Shown piece after piece: positions 34,795-43,906 of a stretch of DNA of 58,221 nucleotides. The notes below the pieces were generated by a model. The model searched no databases. It saw only the letters and a program-made list of their open reading frames with translations, and was not told where the DNA came from. The stretch lies in NCBI GenBank assembly GCA_022800935.1, contig JAAWRH010000025.1, positions 1-58,221 of the forward strand, read 5' to 3'. The number at the start of each line of letters is the position of its first letter. Within the stretch, counting starts at the first letter, position 1. The translations under genes and the position numbers were made by a program. Origin of the DNA: Oscillospiraceae bacterium. Lineage in GTDB: Bacteria; Bacillota; Clostridia; Oscillospirales; Ruminococcaceae.

Positions 34795-37017
34795 TTATGG
34801 GGTTTCCGGGCAGAGCGCCGTCCCTGTCTTCTCCGCCTTTGGAAAGCTTACCTCCGCCGTAAACAGGTCGGCGTCTGTGGTAACCCGAAGGGTTCCGCCG
34901 CAGGCCTCTGTAAAGCTCTTGGCGATGGACAGCCCCAGACCACTCCCGCCGTCAGTCCGGCTTTCGTCCCCGCGGACAAACCGCTCGGTAAAATCCACCC
35001 CGTCCGGCAGCTCCGTCTTTGAGGTGTTCTTCACCGCCGCTGTAAACCACCCGTTCTCCTCCTTCAGCGTGATGTATATCCTGGACCCCTCCAGGGAATA
35101 GCTCAGGGCATTCTCTATCAGGTTCTGGAACACCCGGTATAGCCGCTGCCCGTCGGCATGGATGGGCGCGGGAGCTTCAGGGATATCCGTCCGGATGATA
35201 AAGGGGGAAGCGGAAATCCGATCGTCCATGTCCGCCAGGGTCTGACGCATCAGCTTGCCGAAATCCAGCCGCTCCTCCTTCAGCGGGAGCTGGTGGGTGG
35301 CCGCCTTGCTGATGTCGAATAAATCCTGGAACATCTCCTTGAGGCGGCGGGTTTTCTGCTCCAGAATCCTGACATAGTCCGCTGTCTCCGGGGAGAGCTC
35401 CTCCTGCTTCATCAGGTCGATATAGCTGACAATGGAGGTCAGGGGTGTTTTGATGTCGTGGGATACGTTGGTGATAAGCTCCACCTTCATCCGTTCGCTG
35501 CGGATGGTCTCCTGCAAAGCGGTCTCAAAGCCTTGCTGGATGTGGTTGAGATCGTCCATGGCCTCCCAAAGGTCCGCGTCCGGGACGGCGGGCAGGGGCC
35601 GGACCGGTTCGCCCTGACTCATACAGTGGAGCTGGTCCAGCACCGCCTCCAGTTGGACGGCGGTTTTTCCGGTGTGCCTGGCCCCCAGCAGCAGGGAGGC
35701 CAGCAGAACCAGAAAGGCGATGGCGCAGGGCAAAAGAACAATCAACAGCTTATCCGCATGGCGGGTCACGGCAAACGATGTCGCTCCAACCGCAGCCGCC
35801 AACATCAGCGCCGCTTCTGCGACAGGGAGCAAAAATATCCGGGAAAATCTCCGGCTGACCGGATAACGCAGATTTCCAGCGTATATCTGGGCGATAAAGC
35901 TGTTTTCCAGGCTGTCCTTCTGGTATCGTATTTCATTGCACAGCAGATAGAACGGACAAAACAACAGGAAACAGAGGACAATCAGCCAAAAATCCGGGAT
36001 GGATGGCTTTACACACAAGGCGATGAGGGCCACGGCGGCGCTCAGGCACAGCAGCAGCTTCCATTCCAGGTGTATTCTGGCTGTCTTTTGGGCAAGCCAT
36101 TGGTCGGCAGCGGTCTTGTCCCTGCGCAGCAGCAGATAAACCAGAAGAGACACCAGTCCCAGCACTGCAAACGCAGCGTATAGATAGAGGGCTATGCGGA
36201 TATTTTGATTGGCCGCGACACTGGGCAGGCTGAAGCCGATGTCAATGGTCGAGGAGGTTCCCACAGGTGCGTGGGAAAGATGGTATTCGGTGGGTTCCCT
36301 CCGGACGGCGAGATAGACCTCCAGGCGCTCGGCCATGGCCTGGACGAGGCCGCTGCTGTAGCCGGGTATCTGCCGGTTGAAGGTATAGGCGAAATGCTCT
36401 GTGTAGTTTTGATCATCGTAAAAGGGCACATACTGCCCGTCCTTTATTCCGTAGACCTTTTGGCCGTCAAAGTACAGCAGAAAGTTGTAGTCCTCCGACA
36501 GGGTGGTATTCATTTTATTCCAGTGGATTCTTTGATTGTTGTTGCTTTTTCTCAGGGATCCGTCCTTGAATACAGCGAAGACGATGTTTTTGTCCTCCTG
36601 TTCTATGCGGTTTTTAAGGTACTGTATTCTTTTGAGATATTCCCTTAAGCTGTCAAAATCCTTGATTCTGTCGGCGCCGCCCAGTCCGGCGGCGACTATC
36701 AGATCATTCTGGAGCCGGAGCCCCTGATAAGAGTTCCACTGGAGCGCGGACCAGCTTTCAATTCCCTCCAGGTCAGGTTCGTCGCCCGCAACCGCTGTGA
36801 AAATGTGGTAGTCCAGCCGTTCGGCGATGTTCCTGCGGAAGGCCGCGGTGTTCTGGAAGTCTGTTTCGAATACATCCTCAAACACCTCCATAGCCCTTGC
36901 GTCATAGGAGAGAAAAACCTTGCAGGCGGTCAGCACTGTGACCGAAAGCTGAAAAAATGCCAGAACAAATGCCGCAAACCCAATGACAGCCCTACATTTT
37001 TTCCATTTTGTAGCCAA
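34795..37017 (-). CDS. Sensor histidine kinase with polytopic membrane region
   Basis: 740 residues. One N-terminal helix (about 10-33) is followed by an extracytoplasmic sensor of about 230 residues, then a cluster of about five helices (roughly 280-435). The HisKA phospho-acceptor is H520 (in NVSHDIKTPLTS), with HATPase boxes NLIENALSYS (about 632-641) and GGSGLGLSIAKS. Its sensor layout differs from the YesM kinases here. It pairs with the OmpR-type regulator, whose gene it overlaps by 26 nt. The only plausible start is TTG 37017 behind GTGGGG, so translation may depend on coupling. The signal is unknown. Confidence 0.9.
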   Translation of the reverse strand: MATKWKKCRAVIGFAAFVLAFFQLSVTVLTACKVFLSYDARAMEVFEDVFETDFQNTAAFRRNIAERLDYHIFTAVAGDEPDLEGIESWSALQWNSYQGLRLQNDLIVAAGLGGADRIKDFDSLREYLKRIQYLKNRIEQEDKNIVFAVFKDGSLRKSNNNQRIHWNKMNTTLSEDYNFLLYFDGQKVYGIKDGQYVPFYDDQNYTEHFAYTFNRQIPGYSSGLVQAMAERLEVYLAVRREPTEYHLSHAPVGTSSTIDIGFSLPSVAANQNIRIALYLYAAFAVLGLVSLLVYLLLRRDKTAADQWLAQKTARIHLEWKLLLCLSAAVALIALCVKPSIPDFWLIVLCFLLFCPFYLLCNEIRYQKDSLENSFIAQIYAGNLRYPVSRRFSRIFLLPVAEAALMLAAAVGATSFAVTRHADKLLIVLLPCAIAFLVLLASLLLGARHTGKTAVQLEAVLDQLHCMSQGEPVRPLPAVPDADLWEAMDDLNHIQQGFETALQETIRSERMKVELITNVSHDIKTPLTSIVSYIDLMKQEELSPETADYVRILEQKTRRLKEMFQDLFDISKAATHQLPLKEERLDFGKLMRQTLADMDDRISASPFIIRTDIPEAPAPIHADGQRLYRVFQNLIENALSYSLEGSRIYITLKEENGWFTAAVKNTSKTELPDGVDFTERFVRGDESRTDGGSGLGLSIAKSFTEACGGTLRVTTDADLFTAEVSFPKAEKTGTALCPETP

Positions 37018-37699
37018 TTCCCCACACCACCTTTAAATATTCCGGTTCCTTTGGGTTTAACTCAATCTTCTCCCGTATGTGGCGGATATGCACCATCACC
37101 GTGTTTTCCGGGGAAACCGGTTCCGCCTCCCACACCCTCCGGTAGATTTCCTCCGCCGGGAAAATCCGCCCCGGACTGCGCATCAGCAGGTCGATGATTT
37201 TGGTCTCCGTGGCCGTCAGGCGGACGGGTTCCCCGTCGGCGTACAAGACGCCCTCGCCGGGCCGGTAGCAGAGGCGGCCGCTGCGGATTTCCTCTCCGGC
37301 AGCCTTGTGGATGTCCCCCAGGGTGGTATACCGGCGGAGGTGACTTCGCACCCGCGCCGCCAGCTCCTGGGGGTTGTACGGCTTGGTGACATAGTCGTCC
37401 GCGCCGATGGAGAGGCCCAACACCTTGTCGGTATCCTCGCTTTTGGCGCTCAGCAGAATGATGGGGATATTCCGGCGCTCCCGTATTTTCATCACCGCCG
37501 ACAGCCCGTCCAGCTTAGGCATCATGATATCGATGATGATGAGCTGGACCGGTCGGGACGCCAATGCTTCCAGGGCGCCGGCTCCGTCGTAGGCGCGGAG
37601 CACATCGTAGCCCTCCCGGTTCAGAAGAATGGCTATGGCGTTTACAATTTCCCGGTCGTCATCTGCGACCAGGATACAGGAATTCAGATTTCCGCTCAC
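36992..37699 (-). CDS. OmpR-family response regulator
   Basis: 235 residues: receiver (acidic D13-D15, phospho-acceptor D57, K in TKPYNP near 107) and a winged-helix DNA-binding domain (about 135-232, with the ENTVMVHIRHIREKIE recognition region and the GYKMEK end). It resembles VanR/YycF-size regulators. The GTG start has AAGGAGGG. It is transcribed away from the third importer operon across a 400-nt spacer; whether it controls that operon or a cell-envelope regulon cannot be told. Confidence 0.93.
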   Translation of the reverse strand: MSGNLNSCILVADDDREIVNAIAILLNREGYDVLRAYDGAGALEALASRPVQLIIIDIMMPKLDGLSAVMKIRERRNIPIILLSAKSEDTDKVLGLSIGADDYVTKPYNPQELAARVRSHLRRYTTLGDIHKAAGEEIRSGRLCYRPGEGVLYADGEPVRLTATETKIIDLLMRSPGRIFPAEEIYRRVWEAEPVSPENTVMVHIRHIREKIELNPKEPEYLKVVWGIGYKMEKM

Positions 37700-37727
37700 G
37701 ATTGTCCCTCCTTTTTCCGCTGTATAT

Positions 37728-37756
37728 AGTATAGCGTGAATTTCTTACGGAATGAA
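37728..37756 (-). promoter_or_regulatory. Candidate promoter of the OmpR-type two-component operon
   Basis: TATACT on the minus strand with TTCATT 17 nt upstream, 28 nt before the GTG start. The -10 is good and the -35 weak. Confidence 0.4.
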
Positions 37757-38032
37757 GAGGGAGTTTCTTATAAAATTCTTAGGAATTTCTGAAAAGCTTC
37801 GCGCTGCACGTTGCGTTTTTTGCAAGACGAAGGATCTCCCATGCAAAGTTCGCGATTAATTCTGTGAGTCTAATAATAAACGCAAAAGATGAATTTGAAT
37901 TTCTTTAATCAGTGGAATTCGCTTTAATTTGTATCCTTTCGGTAATTTTTTTGATTTTTATGAGTGGTTTAATTGATATATCTAAATATTTGTCACAATT
38001 TTTCAAAAAATTTTAAATTATTTTAAAAAATG
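37757..38032. other. Unassigned AT-rich spacer before the third importer
   Basis: About 275 nt without a gene between the divergent regulator and the importer. The left third is moderately GC-rich and includes TTGCGTTTTTTGCAA, a small inverted repeat. The right part is highly AT-rich with A/T tracts that may be bent. I recognise no riboswitch, terminator or coding frame. Confidence 0.45.
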
Positions 38033-38061
38033 TTGACAAAAGCATAGGGGGGGGGTATACT
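38033..38061 (+). promoter_or_regulatory. Promoter of the third importer with a G9 tract in its spacer
   Basis: A consensus TTGACA (38033-38038) and TATACT (38056-38061) are 17 nt apart, and the last nine spacer bases (38047-38055) are all G. The start codon lies 35 nt downstream of the -10. Change in G-tract length would move the spacer off its optimum, as in known phase-variable promoters. Confidence 0.75.
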
Positions 38062-38096
38062 ATATTAAAATCATTTTTACAAAAAGGAGGGTCCAG

Positions 38097-39044
38097 ATGA
38101 AGGGAAAAACTGGCGTTCATGCCAAAGAGACGCTTTGGCAGCGTGTCCGCAAGGAGTTTGCCAAGAATTGGAGTCTGTATCTTCTGGTGTCCATCCCGCT
38201 GGCTTACCTGATTATCTTCCGCTATGTCCCCATGTACGGGGTGCAGATTGCCTTCCGGCGGTATCAGCCGGTGCGGGGAATCCTGGGGAGCCCATGGGTC
38301 GGACTGGATTACTTCAGGCAGTTTATCACCAACCATCGCTTCTGGTCCATCATCCGCAATACGCTGAGCATCAGCCTGTATACCCTGGCCACCTTCCCGC
38401 TGGCTATTATTTTGGCGGTGCTGCTCAACTATATCCCGATGCAGGGCTTTAAGAAGACGGTGCAACTGGTAAGCTATGCCCCCCATTTTATCTCCACCGT
38501 GGTTATGGTCTCCATTATCCTACAGTTTCTGGATACCCGCAACGGCTTGATCAACATCCTGATCACCTCTCTGGGCGGGGAAGCGGTCAATTTTATGGCC
38601 AAGGAAGAGGCGTTTTACCACATCTATGTGTGGAGCGGCGTTTGGCAGTCCATCGGGTACTCCTCCATTATCTACATAGCTGCCCTGGCGGGGGTTTCGC
38701 CGGAGCTCCACGAGGCGGCCATTATGGATGGTGCCACCATCCTCAAACGGGTGTGGCACATTGACATCCCCAGCATCCTCCCCACAGTGATGATTATGTT
38801 CATCATGCAGTGCGGCACGGTGATGAGCGTGGGCTATGAAAAGGTGTTCCTGATGCAGAACGATTTGAACCTGAACGTTTCGGAGGTCATCGACACCTAT
38901 GTGTACAAGCAGGGCCTGACCGCTTCCATGCCAAAGTATTCCTACTCGACGGCTGTCGGGCTGTTCGTGTCGATTATTAACAGCATCCTGCTGATTTTCG
39001 TCAACTGGGTCTCGAAGAAATTCAGCGGAAGTTCGCTGTGGTAA
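38097..39044 (+). CDS. Carbohydrate ABC transporter permease (LplB type)
   Basis: First membrane subunit of the third importer, 315 aa, six predicted helices, EAA loop HEAAIMDGATIL. It is preceded by AAGGAGGG and by the G-tract promoter. Fourteen nt separate it from the next permease. No ATPase is encoded. The substrate is unknown; no hydrolase lies next to this operon. Confidence 0.93.
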   Translation: MKGKTGVHAKETLWQRVRKEFAKNWSLYLLVSIPLAYLIIFRYVPMYGVQIAFRRYQPVRGILGSPWVGLDYFRQFITNHRFWSIIRNTLSISLYTLATFPLAIILAVLLNYIPMQGFKKTVQLVSYAPHFISTVVMVSIILQFLDTRNGLINILITSLGGEAVNFMAKEEAFYHIYVWSGVWQSIGYSSIIYIAALAGVSPELHEAAIMDGATILKRVWHIDIPSILPTVMIMFIMQCGTVMSVGYEKVFLMQNDLNLNVSEVIDTYVYKQGLTASMPKYSYSTAVGLFVSIINSILLIFVNWVSKKFSGSSLW

Positions 39045-39057
39045 GGGGGGACAATCA

Positions 39058-39966
39058 ATGGAAGCAAGTAAAAAAGGGAGCCGAGCAATCCGCCATACCA
39101 TCGGCGACCGTATCTTTTTAACGGTGGACTTTATCGTTCTTCTTCTGCTGCTGGTTGTGATTGTCTATCCACTGCTGTATATCTTCTTCGCCTCCTTTAA
39201 CGGGCAGACAACCAAGATGGGCCTTTCCCTGCTCCCCAAAAAGTGGTCGCTGCAGGGATACGTGGCCATCTTTGAGTACAAATATATCTGGAGCGGCTAC
39301 CTCAACACCCTCATCTATACCGTGGTGGGCACTGCCATCAACCTGTTTGTCACCATCTGCTGCGCCTACCCCCTTTCCAGAAGGGACTTCAAGGGCAGAG
39401 GCTTTATCATGGTGCTCTGTATGATTACCATGTATTTCAGCGGCGGTCTGATTCCCACCTACCTGGTGGTGAAGAACCTGGGGCTGCTCAACTCCATTTG
39501 GGCCATCGTGCTGCCCAACGCCATGTCAGTGTACAACATGATTGTCATGCGCACCTACTTTGACAACCAGATTCCGGATGAGCTGCTGGAGTCTGCCCAG
39601 CTGGACGGCTGCGGCAACATCGGGTTTCTGCGGTCCATTGTACTTCCCCTGTCGGTGCCGATACTGGCGGTGGTGGGGCTGTTCTACGCGGTCAACCACT
39701 GGAACGCCTACTTTAACGCCATGGTGTACATCACCGACCGGACCAAGTATCCCCTACAGGTAATTCTGCGGGATATCCTGATCACCAACACCCTGGACCC
39801 CACCGAGACCTCCACCGATATTATCGCCCAGCAGGGCATGGAGGAGCGGCGCAATGTCATGAAATACTCCCTTATCATTGTGGCGTCTCTGCCGGTTCTG
39901 GTGCTCTACCCATTTATTCAGAGGTACTTTGTCAAGGGCATGATGATCGGCGCCCTCAAGGGATAA
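39058..39966 (+). CDS. Carbohydrate ABC transporter permease (LplC type)
   Basis: Second membrane subunit, 302 aa, six predicted helices, EAA loop LESAQLDGCGNI with Cys in place of the usual Ala, and the C-terminal KGMMIGALKG signature. AAGGGGGG lies 7 nt before the ATG. Confidence 0.93.
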   Translation: MEASKKGSRAIRHTIGDRIFLTVDFIVLLLLLVVIVYPLLYIFFASFNGQTTKMGLSLLPKKWSLQGYVAIFEYKYIWSGYLNTLIYTVVGTAINLFVTICCAYPLSRRDFKGRGFIMVLCMITMYFSGGLIPTYLVVKNLGLLNSIWAIVLPNAMSVYNMIVMRTYFDNQIPDELLESAQLDGCGNIGFLRSIVLPLSVPILAVVGLFYAVNHWNAYFNAMVYITDRTKYPLQVILRDILITNTLDPTETSTDIIAQQGMEERRNVMKYSLIIVASLPVLVLYPFIQRYFVKGMMIGALKG

Positions 39967-40064
39967 TTTTCCCTATGGGCAATCCAATCGCTGTATACGT
40001 GTTTTCGCCGCGGCGTTCCCCCATGGAGGGGTGTCCGGCGGAGGGCGTATCCTATAGAAAAAAA

Positions 40065-40079
40065 GCCGGTTTTGCCGGC
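40065..40079 (+). promoter_or_regulatory. Small hairpin before the binding-protein gene
   Basis: A 5-bp GCCGG/CCGGC stem with a 5-nt loop and no T run lies about 20 nt before the ribosome binding site. It could protect the downstream mRNA and raise binding-protein output relative to the permeases. Confidence 0.35.
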
Positions 40080-40112
40080 AAATCCAACTTTACACAAGGA
40101 GGAATTACTGCG

Positions 40113-41819
40113 ATGAAAAGAGCTTTAGCAATTCTTTTGGCCGCCGCTATGGCAGTTTCCGTTGCCGGGTGCAGCGGGTCCGAAAGCTCCAGCAGCCAGG
40201 CCAGCACAGGAGGTTCCAGCAGCGTCGGTACATCCAGCGCCAGCCAGGCTGCTCCGTCCGAGAGCGGCTCCGGCAGCGACGAAACCGTTTCCAAGGTCTA
40301 CGAATGGCCCCTGGTTTCCGAGCCCACCGAGCTTACTGTGTTCACCAAGCTTCTGCCCCAGGTAGAGGACTTTGACACCAACAAGACAACCCAGTGGTAT
40401 GAGGAAAAGACCGGCGTACACATCAACTGGATTCAGGTTCCCTCTGCGGACTTTACCACCCAGCTGAACCTGAGCTACGCCAGTGACGACTGGCCCGACG
40501 TTTACGCCTGCGAGCTGAGCACCGACCAACTGCTGATGATGCGCAACGGCGGCGTTATCGAGCCCCTGGACGATCTGCTGGACAACTACGCCTACTGGGC
40601 AAACCAGATTTTCAAGGATCACCCCGAATACAAGGACTATCTGACCGCGCCGGACGGCCACATCTACTCCCTGTGGTACAACGATACCGGCAAGCATATG
40701 TACTCCACCTACAAGATGTTCGTCAAGCAGGCATGGCTGGATAAGCTGGGAATCAAATCCCCCACCACCACCGCCGAATTTGAGGAGATGCTCAAGGCGT
40801 TCCGCGACCAGGATATGAACGGCAACGGCGACACCACCGATGAAATCCCCTACATGTCCTCCATGAACGCATGGGGCGGCAGTCCGTTCTACTATCTGGT
40901 GTACCCCTTCCAGCTCCAGTCCATCCGCGGCGTGTACAAGGATGATTCCGGTGCGTGGCAGCTGGCCGGTGTACAGGACGGCTACAGGGACGCCATGGCG
41001 TGGATTCACTCCCTGTTTGAGCAGGGTCTGATTGCCGAGGAGACCTTCACTCAGGACAAGGCGCAGTTTAAGTCCCTTCTCAACGTCGGTTCCGAGGCAG
41101 AGACAGTGATCGGATGCTTTACCGCTGCCTACCAGGGCGAGGTCATTGACAGCACCGCTGCCACCCTTCCCAACGATTACCAGGTGGTTGAGCCCCTGAC
41201 CGGTCCCACCGGCATTAAGCAGGCCGCTACCAACGGTTACGGCGAGTTTAAGCCCCGTACCACCATTACCACCGCCTGCAAGAACCCCAAGGTTGCCATG
41301 CAGTGGCTGGATTTCTGGCTGAGCAAGGAAGGCCGTGTCATCCAGGAATACGGCGTGGAAGAGGGCGTGGACTATGAGATGATTAATCAGAAGTCCATTT
41401 ACGGGGATGAAAAATCCTACAACCGTCTGTTCAACCTGGCTGCTCTCCAGAACGTCGTCTGGTACAACCACACCACTCCCCGTCACGACTGGGAAGATAT
41501 CCGCTATGGCGCAGCCGCGGAGGACGGTTCTCTGGACACCCTGCTGTATGAAGCGGCGCTGGTTTACGAGCCCTACCATGTGCTGACCGGCATTCCGGCC
41601 CTTTCCTGGAACGAGGATGAGGGCGAAGCGGAGGAGTTCTCCACCTTGAAGGCGGAGATTGACGAATATGTCAAGAGCAACTCTGCCGCCTTTGCCATTG
41701 GCCGCCGCAGTCTGGACGAGTGGGATGCGTATGTCAAGGAAATTGAGAATATGAACCTGTCCCGTTACCTGGAACTGGTAGCGAAGACATATGACGGTTC
41801 CAAGGTGGATTACAAGTAA
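40113..41819 (+). CDS. Extracellular solute-binding lipoprotein (LplA type)
   Basis: 568-residue binding subunit of the third importer. The lipobox SVAGC follows a typical hydrophobic signal, then a Ser-rich spacer of about 30 residues and a large binding domain. A DMNGNGDTTDE segment resembles a calcium-binding loop, common in this family. AAGGAGG lies upstream of ATG 40113; a longer open frame has no signal. It is followed by a strong terminator. Confidence 0.92.
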   Translation: MKRALAILLAAAMAVSVAGCSGSESSSSQASTGGSSSVGTSSASQAAPSESGSGSDETVSKVYEWPLVSEPTELTVFTKLLPQVEDFDTNKTTQWYEEKTGVHINWIQVPSADFTTQLNLSYASDDWPDVYACELSTDQLLMMRNGGVIEPLDDLLDNYAYWANQIFKDHPEYKDYLTAPDGHIYSLWYNDTGKHMYSTYKMFVKQAWLDKLGIKSPTTTAEFEEMLKAFRDQDMNGNGDTTDEIPYMSSMNAWGGSPFYYLVYPFQLQSIRGVYKDDSGAWQLAGVQDGYRDAMAWIHSLFEQGLIAEETFTQDKAQFKSLLNVGSEAETVIGCFTAAYQGEVIDSTAATLPNDYQVVEPLTGPTGIKQAATNGYGEFKPRTTITTACKNPKVAMQWLDFWLSKEGRVIQEYGVEEGVDYEMINQKSIYGDEKSYNRLFNLAALQNVVWYNHTTPRHDWEDIRYGAAAEDGSLDTLLYEAALVYEPYHVLTGIPALSWNEDEGEAEEFSTLKAEIDEYVKSNSAAFAIGRRSLDEWDAYVKEIENMNLSRYLELVAKTYDGSKVDYK

Positions 41820-41844
41820 TCTGTCCCTGGAAAAAGTCAGAGGA

Positions 41845-41874
41845 GGGGCGCTGCGGAAGGGCAGCGCCCCTTTT
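41845..41874 (+). terminator. Terminator of the third importer operon
   Basis: A perfect 10-bp GC-rich stem (41845-41854 with 41861-41870) followed by TTTT. It isolates the ATPase-PIN cassette from transcription of the importer. Confidence 0.85.
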
Positions 41875-41913
41875 CGCGATAAAATCCGTTTTGTGAAGAA
41901 CCAGAAATTGCGA

Positions 41914-41942
41914 TTGTTAATGGTTCTGTTTTGTGGTATACT
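41914..41942 (+). promoter_or_regulatory. Promoter of the ATPase-PIN cassette
   Basis: TTGTTA and TATACT separated by 17 nt, with TG one base before the -10; 39 nt to the GTG start. The cassette therefore has its own promoter. Confidence 0.65.
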
Positions 41943-41981
41943 ATTCCAATATAGAAGAAATGCGTGATGGAGGTGAGATTG

Positions 41982-43280
41982 GTGATAAAATCATTTATTT
42001 TTGAGAAATTCAAAGGATTTGATCGTGCGGTTCTGTGGCTGGAACAGGTGACAACACTGATTGGTTCAAATGCGTCGGGCAAAAGCAACGCAATCGAGGG
42101 AATCCAAATTCTCTCGGAGCTTGCGTCGGGTCGGGATTTAAATGTGGTTTTTGACGGGACAAAAAACGGCGAGGGGAGCATTCGCGGCGGCGCAAAGGGC
42201 TGCTGCCGTTATGGGGGCAGTTCTTTTCTTTTGGGCTGCACTTTGGATTGGGATGACAAGTCCGACCTGCTCTATCGTGTCCGAATCAACACGTCGGGAC
42301 GCATCGCAATAGAGGAAGAATCTCTGTATTTGGTCAAAAACGCGCAGACCGACGCAGTAAACGGGACTGTAATTTTCAAAGCGTCTGCTGCCGACGCGGA
42401 CAGCGGCGATATTGTTGTGGAATATGCAAATGGGAGACGGGGCAAATATCCGGAATGCCGGGCGCTGCGCAGTATGTCTGTACTTTCGCAGATGCATGGA
42501 CGCCTTCCTCTGGATATTGTCAATTATGAAGATACCATTCAGAAAATACAAATGGTGCAGAACAGCCTAACACAAATGTTTATTCTTGACCCGGTTCCTT
42601 CCCTTATGCGGGGCTACAGCCGGGTTGGGGACAGTACTCTGCGCCGCAGCTGCAACAACATATCCGCGGTCTTATATGACATTCAGAAGAACAAGCTGGA
42701 TGAGTGGAAGGAGTTTTGCAGGATTGTAAAGGAACTTCCCGAAAATGAAATCAGCGATATCCAGTTTGTAAAAACGCAGATCAATGACGTGATACTTGTT
42801 CAAAGGGAGCAGAACGGGAAACGCTCCGAAAGCATTGACGCCGCCCGGCTGTCCGATGGAACATTGAGATGTATCGCCGCTTTGGCTGCGGTAATGAGTG
42901 AGCCGGAGCATAGCCTCATTGCCATTGAGGAGATGGACAACGGCATTCATCCGAGCCGGATCATTAAGCTGATGAACGCCCTTTGTGAGGCGGCAAAAAG
43001 GCGCAATATTGACCTGATTCTGACGACCCACAATGTTACCGTCCTAAATGGGCTGGGAAAACAGGAGATTTTAGGCGTATCGGTGGTATACCGCGACCCT
43101 AAGACGCTGGCCAGCAAGATTATTCCCTTTGTCGATATTAAAAACCAGGCGGGCTTATTGGCGTCAGGCGGGCTTGGGGATGCGGTGGAATCCGAAAAAC
43201 TGATTGAATCTATCAAAAATTGGGCGTCAAACAAACCGTTTTCATTTGACGCAGAAATTGCAGGGGATAGATATGAGTAA
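41982..43280 (+). CDS. AAA_21/OLD-like ATPase of a two-gene cassette with a PIN-domain protein
   Basis: 432-residue SMC/RecF-like ATPase. Walker A is GSNASGKS (28-35), the ABC-type signature is LSDGT (290-294), Walker B is SLIAIEEMD (311-319) and the H-loop is TTHN (H350), so all key parts are intact. No nuclease (TOPRIM) domain is fused. Similar stand-alone ATPases are sensors in anti-phage pairs such as PARIS and Septu, with the effector next door. The effector here would be the PIN protein, whose start overlaps this stop codon by 8 nt. Its GC content looks clearly lower than its neighbours, suggesting transfer. GTG 41982 sits behind GGAGGTG. Confidence 0.85.
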   Translation: MIKSFIFEKFKGFDRAVLWLEQVTTLIGSNASGKSNAIEGIQILSELASGRDLNVVFDGTKNGEGSIRGGAKGCCRYGGSSFLLGCTLDWDDKSDLLYRVRINTSGRIAIEEESLYLVKNAQTDAVNGTVIFKASAADADSGDIVVEYANGRRGKYPECRALRSMSVLSQMHGRLPLDIVNYEDTIQKIQMVQNSLTQMFILDPVPSLMRGYSRVGDSTLRRSCNNISAVLYDIQKNKLDEWKEFCRIVKELPENEISDIQFVKTQINDVILVQREQNGKRSESIDAARLSDGTLRCIAALAAVMSEPEHSLIAIEEMDNGIHPSRIIKLMNALCEAAKRRNIDLILTTHNVTVLNGLGKQEILGVSVVYRDPKTLASKIIPFVDIKNQAGLLASGGLGDAVESEKLIESIKNWASNKPFSFDAEIAGDRYE

Positions 43281-43755
43281 AATTCACTTTGTAGATACCT
43301 CCGTGCTGACAGAGCTGCTGAATATCCCCGGCTTTAACAAGCGGCATAAACAAATAATTGCGGAATATTTGCAGCTTGAGGGGAACGGAGATATATTTGT
43401 TCTTCCTGTGGCGGTTTTGGTAGAGACGGGGAATCACATCGCCCATGTCTCTGACGGAAATATGAGGTATCAAATTGCAGGGAAGCTTGCTTCCTTGGTG
43501 AAGGGCGCAATGGATGGAAAAAACAGCTGGAACGTTGCCCCTGAAATACCACCCGATGTTCTGGAGGCTATTTTGGCTCAGCTTCCGGCGCAGACCCAGC
43601 AGGGAAGGGGTTTTGGAGACGTAAGTATCATAGAACAGTTCAATGACTATTGGAAAAATAAGCAGCCAATCGGAGAGATGCGGATATGGTCCCTTGACAC
43701 CCATTTGTCAGGGTATTCACAAACCGGCGGGCTGTCTCGCCGGAAAAACAAATAG
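43273..43755 (+). CDS. PIN-domain-like protein, likely effector of the ATPase cassette
   Basis: 160 residues. The four acidic positions of a PIN ribonuclease can be placed: D8 (HFVDTSVLTELL), E51 (VLVETGN), D116 (GFGDVSII) and D142 (SLDTHL). PIN enzymes cut single-stranded RNA and many are toxins. It starts inside the ATPase gene (ATGAGTAA overlap), so the two are made together. The Phd antitoxin at 32258 lies far away and is unlikely to be its partner; the ATPase may be the controller. The PIN call is from motif pattern, not a search. Confidence 0.7.
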   Translation: MSKIHFVDTSVLTELLNIPGFNKRHKQIIAEYLQLEGNGDIFVLPVAVLVETGNHIAHVSDGNMRYQIAGKLASLVKGAMDGKNSWNVAPEIPPDVLEAILAQLPAQTQQGRGFGDVSIIEQFNDYWKNKQPIGEMRIWSLDTHLSGYSQTGGLSRRKNK

Positions 43756-43809
43756 GTATAGTTAAATACATATTCTCCCACAATTCACCGATAATGAAAC
43801 CAAAACCCA

Positions 43810-43838
43810 TTGACTCCAATATCAATTTTTGTTAAACT
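43810..43838 (+). promoter_or_regulatory. Promoter of the 96-residue orphan gene
   Basis: TTGACT and TAAACT separated by 17 nt with TG before the -10, 68 nt upstream of the start codon. Confidence 0.5.
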
Positions 43839-43906
43839 AAAAACAGCGCAAAAACCATATTTCAAGCCCATAATCATATCATGAAAATAACTAAGGAGGC
43901 TTCCCT

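Noticed and set aside
37757-38032. Riboswitch or small RNA in the spacer before the third importer
   Set aside because: The DNA is AT-rich with only a small TTGC inverted repeat; no known aptamer core or terminator is visible.
41845-43906. Direct repeats or an integrase marking the ATPase-PIN cassette as a mobile element
   Set aside because: No integrase and no clear duplicated border were seen; the transfer idea rests on composition only.
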